Below are positions 53,246 to 64,000 of a DNA stretch of 64,000 bases, in pieces. The notes beneath the pieces were generated by a model that saw nothing but the letters and a program-made list of their open reading frames with translations, did no database searches and was not told the origin of the DNA. Source of the stretch: Rotaria sordida (lineage: Eukaryota > Rotifera > Eurotatoria > Philodinida > Philodinidae); assembly GCA_905250125.1 (NCBI GenBank), contig CAJNOL010000273.1, positions 109,420-173,419 on the forward strand, read 5' to 3'. How positions within the stretch are numbered: position 1 is the stretch's first letter; each line of letters begins with the position of its first letter. A program made the position numbers and the translations under genes.

Positions 53246-55996
53246 CTAAGAGTTTGATTTAGGAAAATATTTGAGTAGTAATGTTTGTCGACGTCGTTCA
53301 ACAATATGTCGTTGATTTTCAATATCCTAAATAATTGTGAAAATAAAATTTTTTTTTAAAACAATATAAATATAATTTACTCCTCGATTGTGTGTTATTG
53401 AACGTTCAAGTTGATAGGATAAATTTTCAATTTCAACTTCAAGTTGAGCTTGAATATTTTCAAACTAAAATAACGAATATATAATTAAATAAGTTAGACT
53501 TGTTTGTAACTTATGATCATAAACTTACAAGACTTCGATCAACAGTATCTTCTTGATAATAAGCATAAGGATACGTATACATTAGAGTATATCTAGCCTT
53601 AAAAAAAATACAATGAATATCATTAATCATTTTATATATATTACTGTTTATGGAGCTTTTCTATGAAGAAAATATTTATAGAGCATTAGTAAAACTTGTC
53701 AATAGAGTTGCTGTTCATTTCATTAGCTAACAAACCTTATGAATTTTAATCGAATTATCATCATAATTCGTACATTAACAAATACAAAATATTCATTGTC
53801 GTCAATTGATCTATACGAAGTTATTAATCTCCTTATTATGATATGTAATTTTATTTAATAAAAAGATTAACTCAATCTATAAAATAAGAATAATCAATGT
53901 TCTAAGTCGAAGAGAAAACTAGCTTGAAAAAAATTATTTCAACTTGCCTATAATCGTTTAGTATTTTGTAATTGATTCTTCACCTTAGATATACTATAGG
54001 ATAGATAATAATTAAAAATGCAGTTAGTCATTGAAAGATTTGATCACATATTCTCATGCTATGTCCTATTCTTTTACAGATATTAATTAATTATAGATAC
54101 ATCTTTTAGCAATATCCAATATGTATTATATATGAACATAAGAATAACAGTGATCTGAATTTCATAAGATATTGAGTTCATAATAAAAATAAAATGTTCT
54201 TTTGTTAGTATTAATGACGAGCATAACTTTTTCTCAGGAGACATAGACAATAGAAAAAACTCTTCTTAGTATAAAGAATATTATTCAGAACAGAAAGATT
54301 CACTCCTATAAGAAAGTAATTCTCGATCATGTATATTCGAACAAAACTCACTTTTGCTAATGAATCAGCTGCTTTTTCTAAATATTGCCAATCGATATAA
54401 GTTCCATTTTGTGCATTAATATTCTGTTCAATTTTTTCTAATAGTTTTGCTCTTGTTTGTTCTTCAAGTTTTAAACTTCTTTGATGATTATCCCACTAAA
54501 AGAATATAATACGAACAAATAAATATAATAAATAAATAAGCACATAATTAATTACTCTTTCAAAATAATGTAAATATTTTTTTAATGCTTCACGTGCACG
54601 ATTTTGTTTTGTTTCAGGTTGTGATTGTAGTTGTCCACGATATTTTGAACATTCATAATAATTATTTTCATGAGTTTTCCAACCTAATAAAATAAATCAG
54701 TTCTTTTATTTTTTTTTTCTCTCTATAATCATATTGATTTATTACATTCAAGACACATCCAACAAAAATGATAACTACATGCAAAACAACACTAAAAATG
54801 TAATAAAATGTATTTCAATCGAATCAATGTTTTTTTCTCTTCTTCTTCTTCTTCTTACCATATGATTACAACCTAAATAATCAAATATAATTCTCCGATA
54901 GAAATAATTAAAGATTTCTTACCTCCGTTTTTTTCAATGCATACGTTACATTTTGGACAATCTTTTGTATTTGCTGATATATAATTTGCTGTTTCTGAAT
55001 CCTAAATATCAAACGAAAAAAAAATTTAATTGAATTCTCAATTTAAAATACGAACATCTCGACATTTGTTTAACCAATTTCTCATAATATCACAACTAGC
55101 AGGTGCATGATAACTCAATAGGCATTGAAAGCTAAATGAAAATTCCTCTTTTTTTTTCGAAAAATGAATTTTTCAAATAAAACGTTTTCTTACCAAAATT
55201 TTAAATTACACAGTTCACATTCAACTTTGCCCGGTATAGGTTTATCAATTGCTTGAAATACTCGTTCACATGTGCCAGGACAAAGTGTCATTTGTGGATT
55301 ATTCTAAAATATTTTCTTCGAGATCACAAATTTATTTTCATAGTAGATATTTTTTTACTTCAATCATTGATTTAACAACTAATTTTTTATAAGACTCTTT
55401 ATTCTTATCTGACGATAAATGTTCAAGAACGAAACTTAAAAAAGAAATATTTATAAATAAAAATAAAATGATAATATTTTTCATATTAAATTACTTCTGT
55501 GGTATTCGTAGATCGCATTTCATACATTCAATATCTATATTATCAATGAGAGAATAAGCATAATTTAGAAAAAAAAAACAAGAAAATTTACTTAAATAAT
55601 TATTAGATAGAAATTTTGTATCAATATATTGTGACCAACAATCATGACAAAAAGCATGATTACATATTAATGATTGGAAATTTGTTTGATTTTTAAAACA
55701 TATTGAACATATAGCTGGAGAAGATGATGTACAAATATATGAATTTGAAAATACTATTGGTTCAAAACGTGTTTGAACTTCTTTTATTGTATTTACAATA
55801 TATTCAAATTGTTCGGGATCATTACTTGTAACATTTGTTGTATAATTATTATTATTATCATCTTGAAATGGATCTTTATCATCATAGTATGTATCATAGC
55901 AATCATCATCTATTTACAACACATATTCATTTATATATGATAAGAAAGATTTTCAAACTTACCGATTGCATCACTATCATATTCGTTTTCACTCAT
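53246..55996 (-). CDS. ARIH2: Ariadne-2-like RBR E3 ubiquitin ligase
   Basis: RBR ligases pass ubiquitin through a catalytic Cys in RING2; ARIH2/TRIAD1 works with neddylated cullin-5 ligases. ATG at 55996-55994 begins an acidic Asp/Asn-rich head ([20 protein letters not shown]). RING1 is [20 protein letters not shown] followed by CHDCW and [12 protein letters not shown]. The IBR region has [36 protein letters not shown]2 reads [20 protein letters not shown], with the catalytic Cys in the GGCNHM core, then [11 protein letters not shown]. The Ariadne helical domain follows: [54 protein letters not shown] and [19 protein letters not shown], matching ARIH2 rather than ARIH1. The stop is at 53248-53246. 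One intron (about 53600-54350) is much longer than the rest. Confidence 0.93.
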
Positions 55997-58494
55997 TAAT
56001 ATTCAATATTTACGAGAAAAAAAGATGTCATGGAGTAAGTTATTGATATTCAAAAAAAAACGATGATGAAGACATATACTTAAAAAGATCGAATCAGAAT
56101 AAACAAAAACTATTCCTGCATATTCTTTATGTGAGTCAAAAGCATTTAATTCAATAGATGCCGTTGATGATCGACTTTGTATACATGCATTGGAAAGGTT
56201 TAACAAGCATATGTTCGCAGGGCAACTAAAAAAGTCACCCTATCAGTGCTATCCTTTGCTCTGATCATCAGAAAAATGCTTTGAAAAGTGATTTTGTTTT
56301 GCAAAAATTTTCAAGTACCCAGTTTAAACAAGTGCGTTCATACGTAACCATGGATTGATGAACAATGAACATGGATACTTAAGCACGGAATGATAAGAAC
56401 TAGAAAATTTCAGCATGACAACGTTCAACACCGGCAAGGTAAATAGGCACAAAAAATGAAGGTAAGAAAGGCAGACGTAGATAGAAATGAAGAGAACGGT
56501 AGACATGCACCGAAATCGTTTGGATTGTTTTTGTCTAAATGATGAAAAATGCGCTAATCTATTGAACTATGTGACACAACATTTTTCCGTCGGTAGAAAA
56601 TTGAAGTAGGAAAATGATACTAGAGAATGTCAAAAGAGGTATTTCGGCAACCTTGTTAGACTACATGCTAGAATTGATCAAGAAAATCAAACACAATGAG
56701 TTCCTGTTTAGATTGTTTTTCCTTTTTTTTTGATAACTGAGGAGTTGAAATTTTGCTCAAGTCTAGAAAATTAGATTGTTATCAATTCCAACATATTCAT
56801 TGCATTTGGAAAACATTCCTGTATTAGCACTAATACATGAACTAATAAAACAGAATGAGAACATTATGACATCTGAAAATAAGTATTTCTCCATTCATAA
56901 CTCTCTGCAGATATTAGTTGAAAAGTGATTTGTGATTCTTGAAAAGTGACTACTTTACGAAAAATGTTTTAAACTCAGAAATAAATGTTTGAAACATCCT
57001 CCATCTTGCTATGACATAAACTAAGTTTTTGATTTTTCTTCGAAAAAATTGATTTTGATGAAGAGTAGGATCTTTCGGCATATTAGGATCTGCTAGATAA
57101 AAGATAATGTTATATAATACATAATTTATAGATAGATATCATATTAAAAATAGGAGGTGTATCATACACGAAGTATCAAAAAAAAGTAGAATAATTTAAT
57201 TTAATTTTTAATTTAATGAATTACGAAGTGCAGATAGTTTAAATTTAAAATAAATTAAATTGGAAGTAAATATAACTTGACAATCCAATTTCTTTCTTAC
57301 TATAGTAGCATGCATAAAAAATAAGTGACGCAATTACTTTTCTTCGTCCTTATCGCTTTTTTTTCTATTGTAACTCTCGTAGCTGCTGTCTTCGGCAGTA
57401 ATTAATTCTAAGCTGATGACAAAAGCTTTAGTTATGGGTTGGTATTAAGACGTTATTAACAGTCGGAATATGTCGGCACATGCGAGAATGCTCCGTTTCA
57501 TAGCGAAACTTTCATATCCGCACGCAAACCTACAACGTAAAGAACATGCACATGCACATAAAGACAACACCGAGTAGCAAACCTACACTCCACAACACAC
57601 ACATATTCATGAAGAGAGGAAAACCTATATCTGAAACCAAATCCCGACAGATAAATACAAAAAAAAAGAAATTTCGATCCATACTCACCATCACAGTGTC
57701 ATCCACACCAAAACCAAAGTCTCCATCCAGGTAAAGTAATCAGAAGGTCAGGGCAGATCCAAGAGCGAATATCAGCAAGGATTAATAGGAGAACTCGGTG
57801 AGGAGCCTACTTTTTTATTCGAAATCTCGATCTTTTGGATACTGCGACCCCCTTATCCTTTCCTTTTGAAAATATCACTATTTGATAGAGAATAAAATCC
57901 TGCATCCAGCACAACCAATTACAAGGCAAGCAGAGTTTTAGGGGTAAATATCAGCATGGATTAGGGATGGGATTGTATGAAAAACTCGGTTTTATGACAG
58001 AAACCCTAAGCGTTTCCATGCTGCCTTCGTTCTAAAATCTCAGAAGTCTATTAAGAAATTGAATTCTGAATTGAGTACAAGTAATTTGAAGGCCAGCACT
58101 GATCCAGAAGCGAATGTCTGGAAGAAGTACTCGGATCCACTGCTAGCTTTCTTTACGTTCTATTTGGAAGCATGCACTTTAAAAATTAGAGAAGAACGTA
58201 GGAAAATTCGTTGTCTCTGGAAAGCTTATATTGAATCTTGTCATACGATTCTTACAAGTGTGACTACTTTACAGTTTCTTATATGGTCTTAGGATTTGTT
58301 TTACTTGAGTGGAACGACGAATTTTCTCGTAAAGGTCTTGAGAAAATTTTACTTAGAAGGCACTTTATTAGGGCCACTTTCTCTGAGTATTGTAGAATTC
58401 ATTGCTTATTTCATACATCTCATTTTAGTTACTTAGCAGATCAACTGCTTCTTAGAACAGAGATAAAGGCGAAATAAAATTTGTGGAACTTGAT
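55997..58494. other. Intergenic region with imperfect repeats
   Basis: About 2.5 kb between ARIH2 and the plus-strand glycosyltransferase remnant. No gene recognised; frames at 56003-56206 and 56324-56506 minus and 57546-57734, 58059-58292 and 58238-58477 plus have no known domain. The interval 57735-58140 contains three related segments, listed separately. Confidence 0.45.
57738..58140. repeat. Three diverged direct repeats, spaced about 165-190 bp
   Basis: Related segments start near 57745, 57935 and 58090. The first has GATCCAAGAGCGAATATCAG, the second GGGGTAAATATCAGCATGG, the third GATCCAGAAGCGAATGTCTG. Each is followed within about 15-45 bases by ACTCGG. The first two also share a GGATTA. 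The similarity was judged by eye and is imperfect. They may be relics of a tandem satellite or of element ends. Confidence 0.35.
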
Positions 58495-59674
58495 ATGCTG
58501 TTAAATAAGTTGAAATTGCTTTATGAAAACTTGATTCAACCGAGAACAATTCGTATCTTGGATGTTTTATTCGTGGTACTTTTCGTAACTTGTCTATTCA
58601 TATTTTTCGAAAATAGTTCTATTCGCTGGAATTCGATTATATCAATAGTTAACGTAAAAGTAAAGCAACCTTCGTATATTTCGTTGAACAAAAGCAAAAT
58701 TCATATAGTGGCCGTCTCGAGTAATAATGCTGTGAGTCGTTATCACAGTCATGGCGAAACTTTATTGTGCTATGCTCATCGTCACGGTTACCAATTCACT
58801 TTATTGAATCCAGATACATATGTTACATGCGCACACATAAGTAACTTTTTCTTTAGAAAACATTGTTCTATCATGGTATATTTAATACAAAATCCTGATG
58901 CTCAATGGTTGCTTGTTTTAGATGGTGACACTTTCGTAGTCAATGCTACAAAGTCGCTGGAGTCTTTCATACCTAAAGATCCAAGTATTCATGTAATCCA
59001 TTATGAGAGATTTTGGAACAATGAAATTGCGGCTGGTAACTATATTATTAGAAATCATCCATGGTCTTATCTATATTTAAACAAATGGGTTGAGTTTTTC
59101 AGAAGAATACCTAATTGTTGGACATCACAATAACGATAATGGGGCGCTTCATCTACACTTTTTAGAGATGATAGGGAAACTTAATGATCGTTTCTACCAA
59201 ACATGTTCAGCTTTATACAAAAACTCGTTTAATGAGGGACAATATTTGAAATTCGTCGGCTGTACAAAATGTGCCTTGGGAGGACAGAGACTATTTGAAC
59301 ACATAATCTTACATCGACGAGGGCACAGTTTCTGTCGCGATATTACGCCACACGTTAAAATACACCAATTAGACTTCATGATGCATGGATACAAAGGCAA
59401 TGTGAATGATTTATTCGATGAACCAGTAAAGTCATCTACTTGCAAGAGTGATCCAAACTGGACACCTAGAATTCGTCAGTCATTTACTGTTTCCAATTTA
59501 TCGATCGCTACGAAACTTATGAGACAGTGGGATGTATTGGCTAGCAAAAGTAATCCACAGTCTCTCGCATATCCAGACATTGCAGACTGTTGGCCACACT
59601 GCGAACCAGAAATTACAGGCGGGTACCTAAATAACTACACTGTGGCATTGTGTAATTACACAAAGTTTTCATGA
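58495..59674 (+). pseudogene. Nematode-type DUF273 glycosyltransferase-like gene with one frameshift
   Basis: The first frame from ATG at 58495 encodes a type II membrane protein: a short cytoplasmic end, a helix (ILDVLFVVLFVTCLFIFF) and a lumenal GT-A-like domain with YAHRHGYQFTLLNPD, WLLVLDGDTFVVNATKS (DxD-type DGD), VIHYERFWNNEIAAGNYIIR and LYLNKWVEFFRRIPN. It stops at TAA 59131-59133. The family continues at once in the next frame: HHNNDNGALHLHFLEMIGKL, then FYQTCSALYKNSFNEG, down to TGA after 59671. The block pattern (LDGD, hYERFxNxEIxAGxYhhRN, LPNxxxxDNGAhH) is that of DUF273 proteins known mainly from nematodes. A one-base shift near 59110-59130 breaks the gene; no intron with GT-AG can explain it. 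It is either a young pseudogene or an assembly error. No introns are seen, unlike most neighbours. Confidence 0.68.
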
Positions 59675-60713
59675 TTTTTTTTCATTCGGAACCTCTGTAA
59701 ATAATTCTTCTTATATTCATTTGTGTAAAAAAAGTAGCACTCATCCTATGAATTCGTTGATCCTTTTCTGAAAGATCGAAATGTGTCGCTTCACTTTAAG
59801 GAATGAATAATGGTTTAAGCATCGTCATAGTTATTCAATCATTAATATTGCCAGTCATCGCACATGAAAACTCATACGTTCTGCGCATTTTCCTACAAGA
59901 TTGCGTTCCGTCTGAAGCTGCAAAGTCAGCTGTGAGTTAGTTGTGAGGGTTATTCTTGACTCGTGACACCTTATTGTTGTGTGTTTATTTTTTATAAAAA
60001 CTGCCATTATCGCTTTGCAACAGTTATCTAATAAAATCTCGATAAAATATTCCTTTTGCATTGAATACAACTTTCAGCATTGCTATCAAAATAATCTTCT
60101 AGAATGTAACATGTACATTTCTATGAACTTTTCCACTTGAAATAAGAAGATAGAAAACCTAATTGAAAATCTTGAGTTGAAATGAAAACCAGATAGAAAT
60201 TGAGGTTATATCTAGAGATAAGAGTCATACTATTCGATTCGATTTTTTCGATCAAGATAATCGTATTTTTCGAGAATAACCGTTCTTTATAACACTTGTC
60301 CGAACATTTTTAAGTTGAGAAACCCGAATCTATAAGTGGTTGCTCCAAGTTCTTGAGTTCGATAGTTTTTGGTTAGTATAAACCTATTCTCGAGATTTAG
60401 CTCAGTTTTATTAAATTCATCTATTATTTTAAAATAGATCTCCACTGATCAAAAAAATAGAACTCAAAAATCTCGACAAATCATCTGTAGATTCGTATTC
60501 ATCAACCCCAAAGTCCTTTGAGTAAGTTTTATATAAAAAAAAATTGTTATTATCGAAAAATACACTGTAAAAAAAAAAGGTGTTCTACCGAACTTTGAAG
60601 TTTTCGCACTGTTTTATGAAACGATTTTAAGTTCCGTGGCATGAAAATCATTTCGTAATTTTCATACAGAACCTTTTTAAGTTCGAAAAATTGAAGAGGG
60701 TTTCGAGGTTTTA
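59675..60713. other. Intergenic, no gene recognised
   Basis: About 1 kb after the glycosyltransferase remnant. No domain or exon chain. The short frame 59855-60070 minus is not supported. Near 60585-60680 the word AAGTT(C/T) recurs several times in an irregular way. Confidence 0.4.
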
Positions 60714-61202
60714 TTAACTTGGAAAGATATTGTGACGAAAAAATGCATGGAGATATTTTTTATTATCATTAGTCCAAACGAAGAATTTTTTGGATAGAAG
60801 AAAAATAGTCTTTAATAATGTTTGCATCATTGAAAATAATTGTGTATTTGTAAGTGGTAAAAATAATGCTTCAAATAATAAGACTATGGAGTGAAGTTGT
60901 TCTATTTGTATTAATTCAGTTTTAATGGAAGTGACTTTTCCTTCTTCAAAATATCTTTCTGTATCAATTGAACATGTCATTGTTTTATCAGTTTGTTCAA
61001 TGAGAAGTACAACGTGATTTATGGATGTCAAACGGTGGATTGCATAGATATGATAGGATTTTAAAGGTTGAAATGTATGTAATGCCAATAAATTAATATA
61101 GTTTCGTTGTACTTGTTACTGTTGTTTAGACTTTGAATATTCCTTGATAACATCGACTAATTCTGGTAATGGAAGAAGAGACTTTGTATTATGCATTGCC
61201 AT
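60714..61202 (-). pseudogene. Coding remnant with an in-frame stop, unrecognised
   Basis: Reading from ATG at 61202-61200, 28 codons (ending KEYSKSKQQ) are followed by TAA at 61118-61116; the same frame then stays open for about 134 codons to TAA at 60716-60714. Both parts look like protein: SLLPLPELVDVIKEYSK before the stop, then YHIYAIHRLTSINHVVLLIE and TSIKTELIQIEQLHSIVLLF after it. No acceptor and donor pair removes the stop. The family was not recognised. It may be one exon of a larger decayed gene that includes the fragments at 61940-63444. Confidence 0.4.
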
Positions 61203-61939
61203 TTTCGTTTCACACAAAAATATGATATGTATGTGAAATGAAAAAGAAAACAATTATTATTGAAATCCTATTAAATAAAAAGGAATTATAATGATACAAT
61301 ATATGTAACATAAAAACAACACAAAAAATTAAATATGAAAAAAAGCTAAAAAAAGAACATTTAATTCAAAAATGCAAAGAAGAAAACTGACCTATCATCT
61401 TTAATCATACACATCACACTAGAACTATAGAAAAAAAGGCAATAATAGGTCTTTATTCATTTTAACGAATTTATTCTTATACTTATAATAAGGTTACAAA
61501 TAATGTGAGCTAGTTTTGTGACAGCTAAACAATCGTTTATAGCATAATTGCTCATCGATTGAATTTTTTTATTGTATTTATTATTATATAGCTGATCAAA
61601 ACCTCGGCTCCGTATGTTGAATACTTCACTTTTATCGAGAAACTGTCAATAACTATCAGCAATTACTGATTGTAATCCCCACGGATTGTTACCGGTGACA
61701 TAAACAACATATTTATTATAATGTCATCCTTTAAATTCATCTTGTATATTAATCATGGGTGGTTCCTATAATAAGTCATATGTAAATGATCATACTTTAA
61801 ACATATCTCAACGTTAATAGTGGTAGACAGTGCTTGACACTATAACACTTACTATGAACAAAAAGATAATCATAAAAAAAGATTTTCGTCTAATTTTTCT
61901 TACCGTGTATGCCTTTGTTCATAATAAAACATGTGCCAA
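61203..61939. other. Non-coding gap between degenerate fragments
   Basis: About 740 bp, AT-rich, no recognisable coding segment on either strand. Confidence 0.35.
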
Positions 61940-62450
61940 TTTCATTCATAAAAAGATTTGGTAAGATAAATATGACCAGGAAAAAATTCTTCAAATATAT
62001 TCCAATCTTCATTGGCAAATATTGGCACAGATTTATTGGTTGCTTCGGTTGTTACATCTTCTTATGTAATATTTTGTCCTGGCATTTTTTCATACTCTTC
62101 ACAATCATCATGCTCATTAGCAATGTTATGCTCTTTTTGTTCTTAAATTTTTCGTTTTTTCTTTGCTTTTCACTTTCTTCTTCGAGTTGATATGACTTAT
62201 TATTTAGTTTTTTTCTTCGTCTTTTTGATCACGAGTTACATCAGCCACTACGTTTATGAATGAATCAGTCAACACAACTTGAGCAGTACGAGCATGATAC
62301 GGTTCAGCTATATGCATATTAGCACTGCGTAATACACTTTTGTGGTATTCACATTTTAAGCATCGAGCTCTACATGAGTGAGTGGTGGTGATGTTTTTGT
62401 TATTAAGGATGATTGAGAAAGAGTAGAAGACGAAGTGGTCATTTCATTTT
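61940..62450 (-). pseudogene. Degenerate coding fragments on the minus strand, unrecognised
   Basis: Two protein-like stretches can be read. Near 62370-62205: RCLKCEYHKSVLRSANMHIA followed by EPYHARTAQVVLTDSFINVV and ADVTRDQKDEE, ending TAA. Near 62150-61945: EHDDCEEYEKMPGQNIT, an in-frame TAA, then VPIFANEDWNIFEEFFPGHI and YLTKSFYE before TGA. Frames change between blocks and stops interrupt them, so this is either a pseudogene or exons whose boundaries I cannot place. The plus-strand frame at 61909-62190 is the antisense shadow of this. Confidence 0.35.
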
Positions 62451-62754
62451 TGAATTGTAGTAAGATATACAAAGCAAATGTGTATCAAATCTGAAAAGCA
62501 TATACTTGTTTCAATCAAATAGAAAACATTTATTTGTCAAAAATAACGGATGCATAGTATAAGTTTTGAAAAAAAAATGTAAGAAAAAAGTCAAACAAGA
62601 AAACGATAAATACAATTTTTCTTTCGTAATAATTTTGAAACTTGATTATGAATGAAGCAAAGTTCGACTAGCTAAAAAACTGAAATAAAAAAAAGTGATA
62701 GTAATTTACAAAGCTTACTTGTATGAAATTAAGTGGTACACTCGACTTATTATA

Positions 62755-63444
62755 TTAGTAAAAAGACAAGAAGGTGCTCCAGATAACCATCATTATGTTC
62801 CATAGTCGATTCTTGGCGAAAGTTAATAAATGCGTTTCGAGCAAAACGTTTTTGAAAAGAAAACAATGAAATCTAAAACGAAACAAAAAAATGAAAATTA
62901 AAATCGTAAAAAAGAAGCAAAGTATAACGAAATAAGATAAATAAACAATATGACGTTGCTTTTCAAGAAGTTCATACAGGTTTATCACGTTCGACCTGTG
63001 GATATAGTATGTACACAATATCTGGATGAAATTGATCAGTTCGACATGTTATATCCATTGCATTGATGTTCTCAAGTTGAATGTGTTTGGGTAATTTAGA
63101 ATCAACTAATGACATGATACGAAATGTAATCAATGGAAATAATATTGCTGAACAGATAATTTGTGCATAGGACAATCTGGTGGAATTCTATTGAATAATC
63201 ATTAATGGTTCGATTGATGTCATAATTGATGAAATATTCATTGTACACATCAATGAGCCATGATTCTTCTAAATCGAAAAGAATTAGTTGCGTGCGCCGA
63301 TGAGTTAGTATTCAATCCTACTGTGTATATATCGTTATGAAGATCTAAACCATTGCCATTAATATTCTTTGTCCAGATTGTACAGAACACACGTGTCATT
63401 AAGATGATAGTCATGATATTGAGTGTTAACGATAATGAAACCAT
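62755..63444 (-). pseudogene. Degenerate coding fragments with two overlapping good frames
   Basis: Starting at 63444 a signal-anchor-like frame reads MVSLSLTLNIMTIILMTRVF and runs to TGA at about 63253. A different frame across its end is also strongly protein-like: TQLILFDLEESWLIDVYNEY, then FINYDINRTINDYSIEFHQI and VLCTNYLFSN, about 63295-63140. A third, at about 63120-62975, gives LPKHIQLENINAMDITCRTD and FHPDIVYILYPQVERDKP. The frame changes suggest small indels in a once continuous secreted or membrane protein. Family not recognised. Confidence 0.35.
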
Positions 63445-64000
63445 TGTATAGTACCAAATAAAAACTAAATTAAAATAATGAAGAAGAAGACGGGAAGTAA
63501 ACTGACATTAAACGGATAGAATGAGTACAAGAAGAACTTACTTGCTATTGTATTGTATGTAGATAGTTGTCTGTTGTAAATGAAAATAAAGAGAAAGTGG
63601 CAGCATTTATATAGTGTTTGGCAGAAGAAAGAATTCAGTATTAGGCATGTGATAAACTTCTAAAGGAATCATTGAATTTTGGAGTGTGTGATGCAAATAA
63701 CGATGTCATTAGTCTCATATGTACAAAGTCTATAAAAGGTTATTTTTTATGGGTTAATTTCCATATCAATACTCCCATCTGTGTAATGCAATACTTAAAA
63801 AGTGGATGTGACTAAATACAACTGCGAAGAAAAATCCTGCGTATTATTGAAGAAAATTTCACTGTATTTCAAACTTGATGTGCGCAATACTCGCGTTGCA
63901 TTTCCTATCTACTTGAATGGCTTGTGATTGAGAATGTGAAAAAGAAAGAGAACGAAAGAGAGAACAAAATGGGAAGAAAGAGAAAAAAAGAAAGATATTT
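63445..64000. other. Right edge, no gene recognised
   Basis: About 550 bp to the window end with no coding exon recognised. The last 60 bases are purine-rich (GAAAGAGA-like). Confidence 0.4.

Noticed and set aside
58059..58477. Two plus-strand frames before the glycosyltransferase
   Set aside because: They run across the diverged repeats, have no domain and cannot be spliced convincingly to the gene downstream.
59110..59135. A tiny intron to explain the glycosyltransferase frame change
   Set aside because: No GT-AG pair of workable length exists between the last good codon of one frame and the first of the next.

Overview
This window looks like the nuclear genome of a small invertebrate, most likely a rotifer and possibly a bdelloid. 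The evidence is strong AT richness, dense genes split by GT-AG introns mostly of 45-70 bp, single-copy animal genes (nicastrin, NK6 homeobox, WDR47, APLF, CHD1L/ALC1, HGSNAT, TIM17, ARIH2), and AG acceptors lying at or just before many start codons, as expected where a spliced leader is added in trans. No bacterial, phage, CRISPR, rRNA or tRNA feature was recognised. The rotifer assignment is an inference.

Layout, left to right. 21-383: first three coding exons of a spastin-like gene running off the left edge (minus). 3596-9292: a 16-exon class IIC P-type ATPase alpha subunit (minus) whose two longest introns each hold a MITE-like element. 10047-12358: a 626-residue protein with a myosin-I-type TH1 tail but no motor (minus). 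12359-17716: a gene-poor stretch. 17717-19901: nicastrin (minus). 20903-21400: a TMEM216/TMEM17-family ciliary membrane protein (plus), preceded by two tandem palindromes. 23383-26027: an NK6-type homeobox gene (minus) with a 17-nt microexon in the recognition helix. 27416-30417: a theta-class GST (minus) with a pogo-like MITE abutting its third exon. 30653-30877: a small membrane/coiled-coil protein (plus). 31286-35512: WDR47 (minus). 35513-40722: a 5.2-kb desert.

40723-55996 is a tight run of five minus-strand genes, in transcription order ARIH2, TIM17, HGSNAT, APLF, ALC1. APLF and ALC1, two readers of poly(ADP-ribose) at DNA breaks, are only about 180 bp apart, and a good splice acceptor touches the ALC1 start codon. 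This suggests a two-gene operon for PAR-directed repair. The ALC1 protein also carries a C-terminal BRCT domain after its macro domain.

From 56 kb to the right edge the window becomes degenerate: imperfect repeats, a frameshifted nematode-type glycosyltransferase (58495-59674, plus) and minus-strand coding debris with in-frame stops (60714-63444).

Exon boundaries were read by eye from frame, splice signals and protein similarity remembered from known families. No alignment was run.
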